From NCBI RefSeq assembly GCF_004115265.2, contig NC_046307.1, positions 27,372,191 to 27,436,190 on the forward strand: 64,000 nucleotides of DNA, read 5' to 3'. Position 1 is the first letter of the stretch; the number at the start of each line of letters is the position of its first letter. Made by a program: the position numbers and the translations under genes. Below the pieces are notes generated by a model. It searched no databases. It was not told the DNA's origin and was given only the letters and a program-made list of their open reading frames with translations. Positions 53,501-64,000 of this stretch are shown here, piece by piece. The stretch is from Rhinolophus ferrumequinum (lineage: Eukaryota; Chordata; Mammalia; Chiroptera; Rhinolophidae).

Positions 53501-56500
53501 TAAAATACATGATCTCAAAGACTTAGTATTAAAAAGTAATATATTTCATTAATTTTTTATGGTGATTACATGTGGAAATGATAATATTTTAGATATACGC
53601 ATTGGGTTAAACAAAATATATTCTTAAAATTAATTTTGTTTCTTTTTGCTTTTTCTGTGTGGCTACTAGAAAATTTTAAATACATAATTGGCTCACATTA
53701 TGTTTCTATTGGACAGCACTGCATTAGAATTTCATTTAGAAGTTTTATCCCTACTCACAACTCCAGTTGCTATTCAACTCCACTTTGTACCCTGATTATA
53801 ATGATCTCGGGCTATTAATAACAAACACTTATCCCGAACTTTTCTACCCCAGGGCTTTAGCTCTTACAGTTCACTCAACCTAGGATGCTCATTCATCCGA
53901 CCTTCTCATGGTGGGCTCCTTTTTCAGCTTTCTGACGTCTTCTCAAATGCCCTCTCTCCAGAGAGACCTGCCCTGACCACAAGTTCATCACTTCATCCTG
54001 GTTCTATTTTCTTTCTAGCACTTGTTTATGTTATCTGCCTTCCCAATAAGACTGTGAGCTCCATGAGAAAGTCTACTACTTTCATCTCTCTATTTCCTGC
54101 CCTCAGAAAAGTTCCCAGCTTATAGCTGGCCCACAATAAATTTTTCCAGGATGGCTACACGCATTAGACTTAAATTTGATTGAGACTGTTTAAATTGCAT
54201 TCCACTGGGCACCCTTAATTCATACCATCTTAACACGAGCACTTGTGGTGGACCAGCCACTGTTCTAGGTCTTGGGGATAGATATAGTGACCGATGTCCT
54301 GCTCTCCACTCTCTGGGAGCATAGGACGTAGTGGGTTCCAAGGACAAAAATGTCTGCACATGGAGTCGCCATATGACTGCCATGAGCTTTTGTTGCATTT
54401 CATTGTGTGTACTGCTAAGGAAATAACAGAGGTTGAAAAACAAGATAACCTCAAAGCTCAGACTTTCTGTTTACCCGTAGCTGCAGATGGTTGTTGGAAA
54501 AGCTGGTCCCTGGTACTCTTCTGTTTTTCAAAAACAGATTAACCATTCCAAAGACTATGATTATGGGCAGAATCAAGGCACGCATTTCTAGCTTTGGAAG
54601 ACTATAACTGAGAAGATAATTTGAGTCCAAAGGGCACATGTTTTCAGAGGTTTTTAAGGGAAGACTGACCTGTTTATTCATTGCTAGATTACAAAGTGGC
54701 TGTAGACCACTATGTGGAGCAGACGCTCTTTTTTTGTTTGGAAATATCCCACAAATGTGTGTGGGAAAGACAAATGCATTCCAAATGGTGAACCGTGACT
54801 ACCTCAGGGTTATAGAGAAAGGCAGGATAATAAGACACTATAAATATTTTCTTCACGTACCTCCATATTGGTTTATTTTTGTTACAATGACCATGGATAG
54901 ATTTCTGTACTTTCAAAATTGAATAAAGTAGATTTTGGAGTGAAAATTTAAAAAGAAACACCAGAAAGCTTCCCTGTATTTGATAGGAGGTACTTCTCAC
55001 GTCTTGACTTTTTCCATCTCAGTTCTATGTCTCCGCTACTAATATAAAGGCCAGCCACCGGGTTGGGTATCAAAAAATAAGAAATAAAGATTGATCTCAC
55101 TTCTGGAGAATTTGGTGATGTCATGGCTCCCTGAATATCAGCTGAGAGCACTCATATAAAACAACTCTCTTGCCATAGCTCTTCCTTAACCTCTTTAATT
55201 GGTAGAGTACCCCTTACTGAGGGCACCAATTATAAGCTAGATAATTTGTTGACATATTCCCATTTTATTTTCTAGTCAACCCTTAAATGGGAGGCATTAC
55301 TGTCCTCCTTTATCAGATATGGAAATTGAAGTTCTGGGAGGTTAGGTGAATAGCCCGAGGTCACAGAGCTAGTTAGAGACAGAGCGCAACTTTGAACTTA
55401 GTCCTTTCCAAAATTTTGTCCAATTCACCACCATTTGCTATCTCTTTCTAAAGGATAAAATATAATGAAGTAGTTTGCAACTGGTTCCACAGCCGAATTA
55501 AACTATTCTCAGGGGAAGCCTAATTCTAGGCACTTGCGAAAGGCTTGTGATCTCCAAAAGCTTTTCCCTACCTGCCCTGCCTTTCCATGGAGCCTGATAG
55601 CCCACTGGTAGAATCAGTCCCATTGGTAAAAAAGATTCAAAGAGACTGTTCTAGGAGTCCAATCAGAGAGTCCTTCTCAGGCACTGAGGGCCAATAAGTA
55701 GCTTCTGGATATTTAGGGGGCGGGGGGTGGAATGGAGGTGGGATGAGAAGTGGTTACAAAACTAATGGATCTTATCTAGTAATGGATTTCCGGAAGCAAC
55801 CTTGACAAAAATATTGTCTTCTTTTTCTCCCCCACAGAAAAAACGTACTTTGAAGGGCTCCATTGAACTCTCCCGAATCAAATGTGTCGAGATTGTGAAA
55901 AGTGACATTAGCATCCCTTGCCACTATAAATACCCATTTCAGGTAAGTCCATCATGCCTGAGGGGACTAGTTCCTCATTCCTTTTATAATGGTTGAAATT
56001 CTCAGTCATTGTAAGAGACGGCTCTGGTCTAGGGTTAGATCTTAGACCAAGACCAGAAGAAAGCTGCTATGTTCTTCCAAGCAATTTCACATTCATTCAT
56101 TCATTCATTTATTCTACAAATATTAAGCTCAAAATCTTGAAAAAGTTGTCATTCCTCATTCCCCTTCCCCACCTCAAGGAAAGTCCTAACTACTCTGCCC
56201 CTGAGGGGAGGAAAATAAACTGTCAGGGGCCCCAAGCCTAATGTTCTTTAAGTGCAGTTAACTCATGATTTGGGGCAATGGATTGCAACCCTTGGTTAGA
56301 AATTGCTTGGAGGTTCTGAGGTCAAAAGAATCAGATTTTACAATCTGAGAACTATTTGGAGTTGTGCTGCCCATTACAGGGGCCACTGTGGATGTTTAAA
56401 TTTAAATGTCAATTAATTTAAGTTAAATAATATTAAAATTTCAGCTCCTGAGTCACACTACGGAAGCCACATTGAATGAATGAACATTTCCCGTGTTCAG

Positions 56501-59500
56501 TAGCCACACATGGCTAGTAGCTTCTGTATTGGACAGTACAGATGATAGACCATTTCCCTCCCTGCAGAAAGTTCTATTGGACAGAGCTGGTGGAGGGTAT
56601 CTGTAGTCTTTGACATTGTCTAAATCTTATCACCACTCTTGGCATGTGTGGCTCTGAAGGACTGGCTTATTTCCTTGCACATCACAGGGTGCCATTCTTG
56701 TTTGCCAATCTGAGGGGTAAATATTCCATTTTCAGTGTGGCATAGGAAAGAAAGGTCGTTCTTCTTACTGGAAAGGTGATCTCCATCAGTTGGAGTTTTT
56801 AGTGCAAAAAGTTAAAAAAAAAAAAAAAGGAATTACATGTATTTTCCTGTCATTAAAATTGTAATTACAAATGAGTACATGAGAAAAAAAAAATCTGGTG
56901 AAATTCAAAGATTTGTAATCAAGTTAATAGTACTGGACTTGTGTCAGTTTCCTGGTTTTGGACATGTGCCGTGGTTATGTAAATCAACAGGGGGGGGGGA
57001 AGTGCACGAGAACTCTATTATTTTTGGAACTTCTTAGGTGTCTTACATTATTTCAAAATAAGAAGTTTTTAAAATCCCAATTATATCCTTGCCATCTAAT
57101 ATCTTACTCAATAATATGCCAGAAAGATTTTCTTTAGCTGCTGAAAAATTAATATGAGAAATAAACATGCCGTCAAGAGAACTCTTTCTCCAGTTATTTG
57201 AATTTAACGATGGCTTAGAGACCCCACTCTCAGCCCAGTAAGCCAGAGGGGCCTGTTGTCCATCATCCATCTTTGGGTGTATTGCTCACCTTGAACTCTG
57301 TGTGTATCTCCAGGTTGTACATGACAACTACCTCCTGTATGTGTTTGCTCCAGACCGCGAGAGCCGGCAGCGCTGGGTGCTGGCCCTTAAAGAAGGTAAT
57401 AAATCTCCTGTGTGATGGAGTTCCTGAGACCCCTTGATCCTCTAGTTGGATTGGATTCCACAGTACAACAAAGGGTAGCTGAGGGTCAAATATTTCCCCC
57501 TTTGGGTGTTGGTGGAAGGTCCCAACTTTTCTCTTTGGACACAAGAGGCAACAACAAGTACAGGGCAAGGTCAGCCAAATCCAGCCCACCGCCTGGTTTT
57601 GGAAAGCTCCAAGCTAAGGATAGTCTTTATATTTTTAAGCGGTTCCATTTTAAAAGGTTATATAAATATCTACATAATATGCTAATTTTGCCTGCTGGTG
57701 GACAATACCTGAAATATTTACTAGCTGCCCCTTTCAGAAGAACTTGGCTAACTGCTGATGTGGGGTGAAAAATAAAAGCATGGGCCCTTGGGTGAGATGA
57801 CCTGGTTTTGACTCCTGGCTCTGCCGCTTACTAGCCATGTGTGCTTGGGCAACTTCCCCAGTTGCTCTGGGCTTCAGTTTCTGCATCTGTTTTTAGAAAG
57901 GGAAAAAAAAGAGGGAATAATCATAATAGTAACTGCTGCCAGAACTGCTGTGAGTAAAGCCCTTGGGAACTAGCCTGGCCCATAGTCAGCACCCAATAAA
58001 TGTTCGCCAGCGTTCAACGCTTTCAGATCATCAGTAAAGGTATTTCTTAAGGCTCGCCTTCCTGACAGCATAATTTGAAGCAGCCCAGTGTTGAGGTACA
58101 TGGGATGTGGAGCCAGGATGCTAAGGCGAAAATCCCAGCTCTGCCAATTATTATGTGTGACCTTGGGCAAGTTCCTTGACTTTTTCGTGTCTCTACTTCC
58201 TCAGCTATAAATTCTGACTAACAACAGTCATAGGGTTATTGGGAGAATTAAATGAGTGATGAGATGGCAGACACTTAGGACTATACCTCCATATACACAC
58301 AAAAAGCACTCAATCAATCAACATTATTATTGTTGTTATTTACCCTGAAACCCTGGATTTGCAGGAGAACTGGGTTCAAATATTAATCTGTCTCTAAGTA
58401 GCTATGAGGACGTAAGGGTAAGCAAGGCATTTGGAACCTCAGGAGCCACGATGCCTCTATCTGAAAAACGAGAATAAAAATGCAAGTCTTATCTTCTTTC
58501 AAGGTGACTTTGAATCTCAAATAGAATATAAACAGGCAAGTGACGGGTAAACTGGAAAGTGCTCTCAAATATAACAGTCACAGGACACAGAACAAACACT
58601 AAAGTATAAAAGAATCAAAAGGGCCCCAACTATGTCCATTAGCTGTTCTCCCTCTGTGAAGGGGTTTTCCTCATAGGACATTAAAGTTAGAAGGAGCTGT
58701 AAAGATAATCTGTCTAGTTCTCCGGGTTCTATACTTCTTTTTTCAGCAGGAGAGTCTTTTTTTTTTTTTTTTCCTACCATAATCTTACTTTAAAGCCACA
58801 GATCTAGAAGGGATCAAAGCAAAGTTGCTGTGGTTGGAGGTGGGGAATCCCACCCACTCAGCCTCCCCATTACCTCTAAGGCACTTTTGTGGGGCCCACT
58901 GGTCCCGTCTAACAGCCTCATTACACACTGGGGAAACTGAGGTGCAGATGAGAGTTTTGCCCAAACTAAGGACACACAACTAACCTGAGTCAGAGCCAGA
59001 CAAGAACCCAGGTCTGCTGATGCCTAAATCCAACATGCTCTTCTCTACAAATGTATATATATGCCCAGGAAAAGGCCATTTTTCTTACTCTTCTGAGTAC
59101 TAGTCACTCAGGCTCACACAGCTAGGGCCAGTCTCCAGGAGTTATAAAGTGGGTGGCCCTAGATGGGCTGATCTGGAAATAACTCTTCTGCTGGTACCAA
59201 ATAACTCTTCCTTGGTTCCTTTCAGAAACAAGGAATAATAACAGTTTGGTGCCCAAGTATCATCCTAATTTCTGGATGGACGGGAGGTGGAGGTGCTGCG
59301 CTCAGATGGAGAAGCTTGCAGTGGGCTGTGCCCAGTACGATCCAACCAAGAATGGTAAGACACTAAGAATTCCCTTTCTTCTTTGTAAAATGAACACCCT
59401 TTCCACTACGTAGTAGAAAGTAAAAGCTCTCAGCTTCCCATCATCAGGGGTGTCAGAGACTGAATGCAAAATTCTACATTTTCAGAATTTTCAGAGGGAA

Positions 59501-62500
59501 ACCATCCGCCTCTACTACCTGTGTATTGATTTTTTTTTCGTCTCAAAGCTTATGGTCGTTATACCTCTTTGCCCTTGGACCAGCAGCATCAACATCACCT
59601 GGGGCTAGTTAGAAATGCAGATTCTCTGGCCCCATCCCGGTCTACTAGATCAGAAATTGTATTTTAAAAAGATTCCCAGAAGATCTGTGTGCACAGTAAC
59701 GTTTGAGAAGCACTGCTACAACCTTGAAGTTAGGAGATTTGAATGGCATGATTTACTTAAATCTTAAGTTGTAGAGACAGCCTTAAGAGGTCTATACTAT
59801 TCGTTTTTTGCAGTATCGTTACAGCACACGTGTGTTTAACTACACAAGTTCAACTCTCTACATTGGTGGAGCGAGAGAAAGTAAAAGCCGAATAACTATT
59901 TATTTTGCCATGTGGCTTCTCTCTATCTCCCCTTCAAACCTGCCCTTGACCTCTCAGAGAAAAGGAGGCTATCGCCTACGTGCAAAGTGAAAACAAAAGA
60001 CGTTCTTTCTTGACATTTGAGGGCAAAGGCCCAGGTCTTGGGGATTGGAGCACAACTCGATTTTACCTTATGTGTGATGATTTTGGGACCTGAACCCCCG
60101 ATGAATGCAGCTCCCCTCTGGTGTACTTTTACATGCGTTATGCACCCGTTCATCGCAACCATCCGGGGTAGATGCTATGATGTTAAAGAAAGAGAAGGCT
60201 TGAGCAGTTCAGGATGCTTGAAGTCCCACAGGTAGGACATGCTCTGCAAAACCCCTGTTGAAGAGGAACTATGGATCCTATGGATTATTTTGCTTTCATT
60301 CCCCTCTCCTCTCAACCTCTCTTACCCTAGTTACGTTTTCTCACCTGTCAGTTTCTTTTTTGCACTAAAACCTAATAGCTCAGATTGACAAACCAAAGCG
60401 GATGTGCTAAATGTAAGACACGGCTGGGTTTTCCATGGCTTCCTGAGTCATAGCCCCTTTCCACTTTTAAAAACCATCACTTCTCACCCTCTACCTTGGA
60501 AGAGAAAGTTCAAGGTTATCAGTCCCTGGGCCCAGAAGAACATTTATTTGTTTTAGGAGTCAATGATCCTCTGATTAGCTTTGTTGATCATACTCTCAAA
60601 GGTATTTAATGAAAAGAAAATTGAAGGTTTTATACAGGTGGAACCCACCACCATGATGGGATGGCATCGCCTGGCCTCCATGAGTGAAAACCCTTTCCCA
60701 GCCAGAAACCTGGTCTCCAAATTCCTGCCAGCACCTTGCTGTGGGCCCTTGGATGTGTCAGTTGGCCATCAAGGGCCCTAACATCCTCATCTCTAAACGG
60801 TAGGGGAAGTCTTAGAGACCCTAACATGAAATATTTGCTAAGCCCCCTTCCAGTTTTGAAATCCTTTGAATCAGTTTCCATTTGGCTGTTTTTGCCATGC
60901 ACGTCGTAGCTGTTCCCCTTCCGGGTGCTCAGTATTTCCCTCCACTAGGTGGTAGATACATGACTGAGGCATGAGGAGCGTCTAAATGACTCCCAAGGAC
61001 CACGCTTGGGGAGGGTTGGTCATGCTGAGCTTCTCCCCACATGAAGCCAGCGGCCTGACAACTGGATAGTCACTCCGCTAATGGTTCTGCTTTTGAGTTG
61101 CCACCTATGGCCACCACCCCCTGAGCATGTTCTCATTCTACTCTTTCGACTTGGTTTAAGTAACCTCATGTACCAGAGCTTTGACAGAATTGAGGGCAGA
61201 GTTTCTGAGAAGCACACTCCACTGTACACACAGCAAATGATCATTTGTTCTGGGTGAAGGCTCGTAGGATTCCGGGGTTGGGCACACATACAATGCAGGG
61301 TCTAAGAGCACAGGGCAAAAAAAAACAATAACACTTACAGTGAGTCCTAATCCCATCACTTCTTTGCTGTGTGACTTCATGTGTGTTACTTAACCTCTCT
61401 GAGTCCCTGAGCCATTTCCTCATCTGCAAAATGGGGACAAATGATAATAAGTAGCCTACTTTATGGGGTTACTGGGAGACTCAGTGAGGTTGTGGAAAGC
61501 TCTTAGCACAGCTACTAACACTTACTGAGCTCGCAATCAATGGCAATTGTGTCTACCAGTCTTTCTTATTTGTGGGGAGAAGAATGTGGAGCTGAGACAT
61601 AGCCATAAGTGTGTGCATGCCTGAGAAGCAGGAGAGATAATTGAGTGAAAATGGACCCTGCTATACCCAACCCACAGAAACACTTATTTATTAGAACTGG
61701 CTCTGATCTCACCACATACCAACTTCTCACAGAGGGAGAGGAAGGGAAGAGCAAGGCCAGAGGAAGAAGAAAGAGAGAACAGTTACAGAATGTTCAGGGC
61801 AAAGGGGCCGAAAGCTGGGATGTGGTGGACCCGGTTAGAATGCCAGTCTCCTGGGTCCGAGCTGAGTGCTGAATAGGAACCATGCTTCCTACTATGTTGA
61901 CTTTGCTTTTTCTCTGGTAATTGCATGCCCAGCACCCCGCCCTGCCCTTGCTCTAGGCGTTAACACAGGGGCTGGGCTCCAGGGTCGATGTGTGAACCTC
62001 CTCTTACCACAGCCCTGACGTGAGGTGTCCAACTTTAAGTCAACCTCGTGCAGAGATAAGGAGCTCAGCACCGACTTACGCAGCCCAGTCCCTTCTCATC
62101 TCTGATTATAAACGAAGTCTTCGAACTGAGTGGGGCACCTATGCACCGCGTCCTATATGACACCTGCTCCCAGACACACAACTTTGGGGTCACTGAATCC
62201 AGGCCTGAGCTTTTCAGGGCCTCAAAGGAGAAATACTGGCAGACAGAGGTGAAGAGATGAAGGGAAAGAGAGAGGGAAAAGGAGAGAGGGAGAGGAAAAA
62301 GAGCGAAGAAAGGAGGGAAGAAGGAACTGAGAGAGGAGCGATAAAAAGAGGAAGACATGGAGACACAAAGAGGTAAATGGGGGGTGCTGTTTGAGGGAGA
62401 ACGCACATTCAGAAGCCTAAAGTAACTAAAAGTGGCTCCCAGCCTCGCAAAAGGCAGCACAGTGGCCTCCCCCTCACCCACCCCCTCCGCACGCCCACAG

Positions 62501-64000
62501 AAGCATCAGGAAGCCAGTGAGTCACCGTTCCCCTGAGTCACCCATTCCCACTCCTGGGCTTAGCAGGTGCCTTTATGGAAGTCTCCAGGCCTACAGGGAA
62601 TGATACAAGCCCAAGCCTCTCTGTCAGCAACCTTTGGGTTAGGCTTTGCTGGGAATACAGAGAAAGAGGCCCAGAATTTTGGCTTCTGGAAGTTCCTGGC
62701 ATCTCCTAAAAACAAAATCAGGAACCAGCAGGCTGAAAAAGATACAACAGACAGGTTCTGACAAGGCCGAATTGGGTTTCCCTGTGTCTCGCCATCTCCT
62801 TCTGGCCCCTCTTCTTCTGCTGTTCTCCTCAGGGCCCCTTTTCTCCGAAAAGCCCCCTCACTGCTCACCTCCGGTTGGGGACGTTCAGTTTCACACACAT
62901 GTTCTTTTTCTGTTTTTCTCGTTTTAGCATCAAAGAAGCCTCTTCCTCCTACTCCTGAAGACAACAGGGTAAGTGAGAGCTCGCGCTCTGGGCACAGGTG
63001 GGCCCACAGCGCTGAGGGCATCTGTTTCGCTGGCGTGTTCCCACTGGGCATTTTCCCCATCTTCCTCGATTTCTCAAATCCTGGGCTAATGCAACAGATT
63101 GTCGTGACTCAGCTGCATTCAACATATTGAGTTTTGGGGGCCTGAACGGGCTCATGAGTCTATCCACGTAAAAGGAGCACTCGCCTGTTAAATCGTCACC
63201 TCACTTTATTCACTCAGCACCTATTGGTAATAAACTATGCATCCAACCACCTGACCACTTTGGAGTATGAGAACGGCTCACCTCTACGTAAAAGGGCATA
63301 TTTACACCTTGACATGCAGACACTTTGGAAGCATACAGTCGATCATGCTTTATATTTTTCAGAGCATTTCCACACTTGCACTGTCTAGTTCAAAACTCAC
63401 TATCAGTTCTAAGTACTTAAGGGAGTTTTAGTTTTAGTCTCATTTTAAAGCTTGGGAAATCAAGGCCCAAGAGAAGTTTTAGGGCTCTCCCAAGGCCATT
63501 CAGCCACTAGGAGTCAATCTAGTAGTCTCTAGCAGTCTGCAGAGTTTCTGGGGGAGTGGTCACTAATGTGAGTGGTGGTTCCCCAAGTGGTCCATGGGCC
63601 AGCAGCCTCAGCATCACCTGGGAGCTTGTTAGAAATGAAATGTAGTGCAAATTCTCAGGCCCCACTCCAGGCATACTATATTCAAAACTCTGGGGAAGGG
63701 GCCTAGAAATCTGCATTTTCATAAACCTCCAGGTGATTCTGAGGCACACTGACGTCTGAGAAACACTGGCGCAACATACTGACTAACAAGATTCAGGCCA
63801 TATTGAGCCAACCCTGGGGAAGCTATTTGGTCAAAACAACAACAACAAAAATTAGAGAAAGTTCAGCCCTCCCCCATAGTCATAGTAAAACCAATGTCCA
63901 CCTTTTTGTAAACTGGCCTTTATTCCAGCACTTACGATTCTGCTTCCTCGTGCTTCTTCCGGGAGAATGCACTCTGCTCTTTTCCCTCCAGCCAATATGG
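38459..64000 (+). CDS. ITK: IL2-inducible T-cell kinase, 5' part (exons 1-5 and start of 6)
   Basis: Tec-family non-receptor tyrosine kinase acting below the T-cell receptor, where it phosphorylates PLCG1. Coding join in the window: 38459-38596, 55838-55942, 57314-57395, 59226-59354, 62928-62968 and probably 63992-64000. These give residues 1-165 plus three. They cover the PH domain (about 4-111) with Arg29, the residue known to bind PIP3; the BTK-type zinc motif with His121, Cys132, Cys133 and Cys143 all present; and the proline-rich KKPLPPTPE (154-162), which can bind the protein's own SH3 domain. SH3, SH2 and kinase domains lie past the right edge. Sequence is almost identical to human as I remember it, with small changes such as Arg10 and Thr36. 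All splice sites are canonical GT/AG. Confidence 0.96.
41890..42440 (+). mobile_element. L2 LINE 3' part
   Basis: Sense L2: 'CTTCAGTGGTTCTCCCATTT', 'GGGGACATCTTCCTTGATTT', 'AGACTATAAGCTTTATGAGG', 'TAGGACAGTGCCTGACATA'. It is followed by a GGAA-rich simple repeat at 42436-42482. Confidence 0.75.
42436..42482. repeat. (GGAA)n-like purine repeat
   Basis: Imperfect GGAA/GGGA tetramers seen directly at the tail of an L2. Such arrays can bind ETS factors, but here it looks like tail-derived simple sequence. Confidence 0.8.
43870..44240 (-). mobile_element. L2 LINE 3' part, antisense
   Basis: Begins 'TTGAGTGCCTACTATATGCT', continues 'TGCTAGGGATACAGTGAT' and 'GTGCTGGTGGAAGAGACAG', as in an antisense L2 tail. 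Ancient. Confidence 0.7.
45056..45478 (-). mobile_element. Long GC-rich variant of a Rhin-1-type SINE
   Basis: Reverse orientation, about 420 bp, twice the usual length. The tRNA-like head is at the right (complement of 'GGTGGCTCAGGTGGTTGGAG'). Leftward it passes one 'CACAGCTAAGATTGTGAACA' block, a roughly 200-bp GC-rich stretch of degenerate short repeats (AGCAGC, CCACTC, GCTGCC), and a second 'ACACAACTAGACTGAGAAAC' block, then a G-rich tail. GTGATTT on both flanks may be the target duplication. Confidence 0.75.
47538..47561. promoter_or_regulatory. ITK: Tandem STAT/GAS-type motifs in ITK intron 1
   Basis: TTCCTGGAA (47538-47546) and TTCTGGGAA (47553-47561) both fit TTCNNNGAA and are separated by six bases. 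The surrounding 47300-47640 looks non-repetitive. In lymphoid cells such pairs can bind STAT5 tetramers. Function here is inference only. Confidence 0.35.
48000..48800 (-). mobile_element. Old LINE-1-type fragment, antisense, split by MER20
   Basis: 'ATTTCATTGTATGGATTAAA' and 'CTAGTCTGTTTCTAATTACA' precede the MER20, and 'TCTAGAAGTGGAATTGCTGT' and 'AAATTATTCTCCACAGAAAT' follow it, in the order of an antisense L1 3' half. Diverged. Confidence 0.7.
48171..48355 (+). mobile_element. MER20 hAT-Charlie MITE
   Basis: Starts CAGGGGTTCTCACCAGGGGC and runs through 'GATGCAATGCACAGGACAAA' and 'CCACAACAAAAGTTATCTAG' to 'CCCAGGTGGAGAAGACTTGG', matching the MER20 order over the usual length. It is inserted into an antisense LINE. 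Confidence 0.85.
53415..53722 (+). mobile_element. hAT-type MITE relic
   Basis: The left end 'GCCACATTATCCAATAAGG' and the right end 'TTTCTATTGGACAGCACTGC' share the inverted 'ATTGGACAGC/CCAAT' theme, with 'CATGTGTGGTTACTGAGCTC' and 'GGCTACTAGAAAATTTTAAA' inside. It belongs to an abundant hAT-Charlie-like MITE; the exact name is not assigned. Confidence 0.6.
53855..54145 (+). mobile_element. L2 LINE 3' end
   Basis: Sense L2 tail: 'CTCTCCAGAGAGACCTGCCC', 'AGACTGTGAGCTCCATGAGA', 'GGCCCACAATAAATTTTTCC'. Ancient. Confidence 0.75.
55838..55942 (+). CDS. ITK: ITK coding exon 2
   Basis: Encodes residues 47-81 ([20 protein letters not shown]...), the middle of the PH domain. Acceptor is TCTCCCCCACAG and donor CAG|GTAAGT; phase 0 on both sides. 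Confidence 0.97.
55943..57313 (+). other. ITK: ITK intron 2 (1.4 kb)
   Basis: Holds a hAT-type MITE relic at about 56362-56590 ('AGTAGCCACACATGGCTAGT' and 'AGTTCTATTGGACAGAGCTG') and short A and G runs. No other feature is seen. Confidence 0.85.
57314..57395 (+). CDS. ITK: ITK coding exon 3
   Basis: Encodes residues 82-108 and the first base of codon 109 ([20 protein letters not shown]...), the last strand and C-terminal helix of the PH domain with the conserved tryptophan. Acceptor TATCTCCAG, donor GAAG|GTAATA. Confidence 0.97.
57396..59225 (+). other. ITK: ITK intron 3 (1.8 kb)
   Basis: Holds sense MIR copies at about 57775-58000 ('TGGCTCTGCCGCTTACTAGC') and 58100-58290 ('AAATCCCAGCTCTGCCAATT'), and MIR-like sequence at about 58915-59040. 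A T-run lies near 58757. No coding sequence is seen. Confidence 0.8.
59226..59354 (+). CDS. ITK: ITK coding exon 4 (BTK zinc motif)
   Basis: Encodes residues 109-151 and one base of 152. It carries His121, Cys132, Cys133 and Cys143, the complete zinc ligand set of the BTK motif. Compared with human as I recall it, changes are conservative (Arg129, Ala134, Met136, Val141). Acceptor CCTTTCAG, donor AATG|GTAAGA. Confidence 0.97.
59571..59720 (-). mobile_element. MER5A-like MITE, antisense
   Basis: 'GGACCAGCAGCATCAACATC', 'AGTTAGAAATGCAGATTCTC' and 'AACGTTTGAGAAGCACTGCT' follow the reverse MER5A order. Confidence 0.8.
62240..62357. repeat. Purine-rich (GA) low-complexity tract
   Basis: Nearly all plus-strand bases between these points are A or G, with few pyrimidines. 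Such tracts can form triplex DNA. It lies about 570 bp before ITK exon 5. Confidence 0.85.
62928..62968 (+). CDS. ITK: ITK coding exon 5 (proline-rich region)
   Basis: A 41-bp exon that encodes residues 152-165, [14 protein letters not shown], the class I-type SH3 ligand of the Tec-homology region. Acceptor TTTTCTCGTTTTAG, donor AGG|GTAAGT; ends in phase 0. Confidence 0.96.
62969..63991 (+). other. ITK: ITK intron 5 (about 1.0 kb)
   Basis: Holds a reverse MER5A-like element at about 63577-63769 and otherwise nothing recognised. It ends in CTCTTTTCCCTCCAG. Confidence 0.65.
63577..63769 (-). mobile_element. MER5A-like MITE, antisense
   Basis: 'GGCCAGCAGCCTCAGCATCA', 'CTTGTTAGAAATGAAATG' and 'GTCTGAGAAACACTGG' follow the reverse MER5A order over its full length. 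Confidence 0.85.
63992..64000 (+). CDS. ITK: ITK exon 6, first nine bases (cut by window end)
   Basis: A pyrimidine-rich acceptor (CTCTTTTCCCTCCAG) is followed by CCAATATGG, Pro-Ile-Trp in phase 0. Human ITK continues EDNR-RPLW at this place, so the frame and sequence fit with one residue fewer. Only nine bases are visible. Confidence 0.6.

Larger units (their letters stand above)
38597..55837 (+). other. ITK: ITK intron 1 (17.2 kb)
   Basis: Phase 0 intron from GTATGT to CCCCCACAG. It holds MIR (about 40600-40790, 41300-41510, 46590-46790, 52470-52630, 55230-55400), L2 (about 41890-42440, 42870-43210, 53855-54145), antisense L2 (about 43870-44240), a long SINE, MER20 in an antisense LINE, and a hAT relic. 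Less repetitive stretches such as 47300-47640 carry possible regulatory motifs. Open frames here are short and unrelated to known genes. Confidence 0.8.
59355..62927 (+). other. ITK: ITK intron 4 (3.6 kb)
   Basis: Holds an antisense MER5A-like element (about 59571-59720), a MIR (about 61340-61530) and a purine-rich tract (62240-62357). No coding sequence is seen. Confidence 0.8.

Overview
This window is nuclear DNA from a placental mammal, most likely a bat. Three recognisable host genes lie in the order and orientation of human 5q33.3 (between HAVCR2 and CYFIP2): MED7 (minus strand), GARIN3/FAM71B (minus strand) and the 5' part of ITK (plus strand). A bat is suggested by tRNA-derived SINEs of the Rhin-1 type known from horseshoe bats and relatives, with a body that reads 'ACTTGACTTGGAGCTGATGGG' minus its last base and an end that reads 'TGTTCCCCAATA', and by a palindromic mariner-like MITE. 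The rest is ordinary mammalian repeat: L1, L2, MIR, MER5, MER20, MaLR-like LTRs and microsatellites. The species-level call is inference from repeats, not from a search.

Layout. 1-11.4 kb is intergenic, with old L1 fragments, a 264-bp foldback MITE, MIR and MER5A. 11.4-15.65 kb is MED7: a single coding exon (233 codons), a 3.1-kb 5'UTR intron and a CpG-island promoter with NRF1 and ETS-type sites. 15.8-26.3 kb is intergenic. It holds a CCAAT-box array with a TATA box that looks like an old LTR or other relic promoter, a clean solo LTR with a 5-bp target duplication inserted into an L2 LINE, an antisense L1 3' part and a SINE. 26.3-28.95 kb is GARIN3, two coding exons giving 583 residues. 29-38.2 kb is intergenic with L2, SINE, microsatellites and a MaLR-type LTR just upstream of ITK. 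From 38.46 kb to the window end is ITK: coding exons 1-5 complete and, very probably, the first nine bases of exon 6.

Functionally the genes are neighbours, not a pathway. MED7 is a ubiquitous Mediator middle-module subunit, GARIN3 is a testis-biased RAB2-binding Golgi protein, and ITK is the T-cell Tec-family tyrosine kinase. The window holds only the ITK PH domain, the BTK zinc motif and the proline-rich Tec-homology segment; SH3, SH2 and kinase domains lie beyond the right edge.

I found no CRISPR array, operon, toxin system or other new multi-gene system. The most interesting points are regulatory or structural: the phased CCAAT array, an ITK upstream ORF whose stop overlaps the ITK start codon, a tandem STAT-type motif pair in ITK intron 1, and several insertions with readable target duplications.
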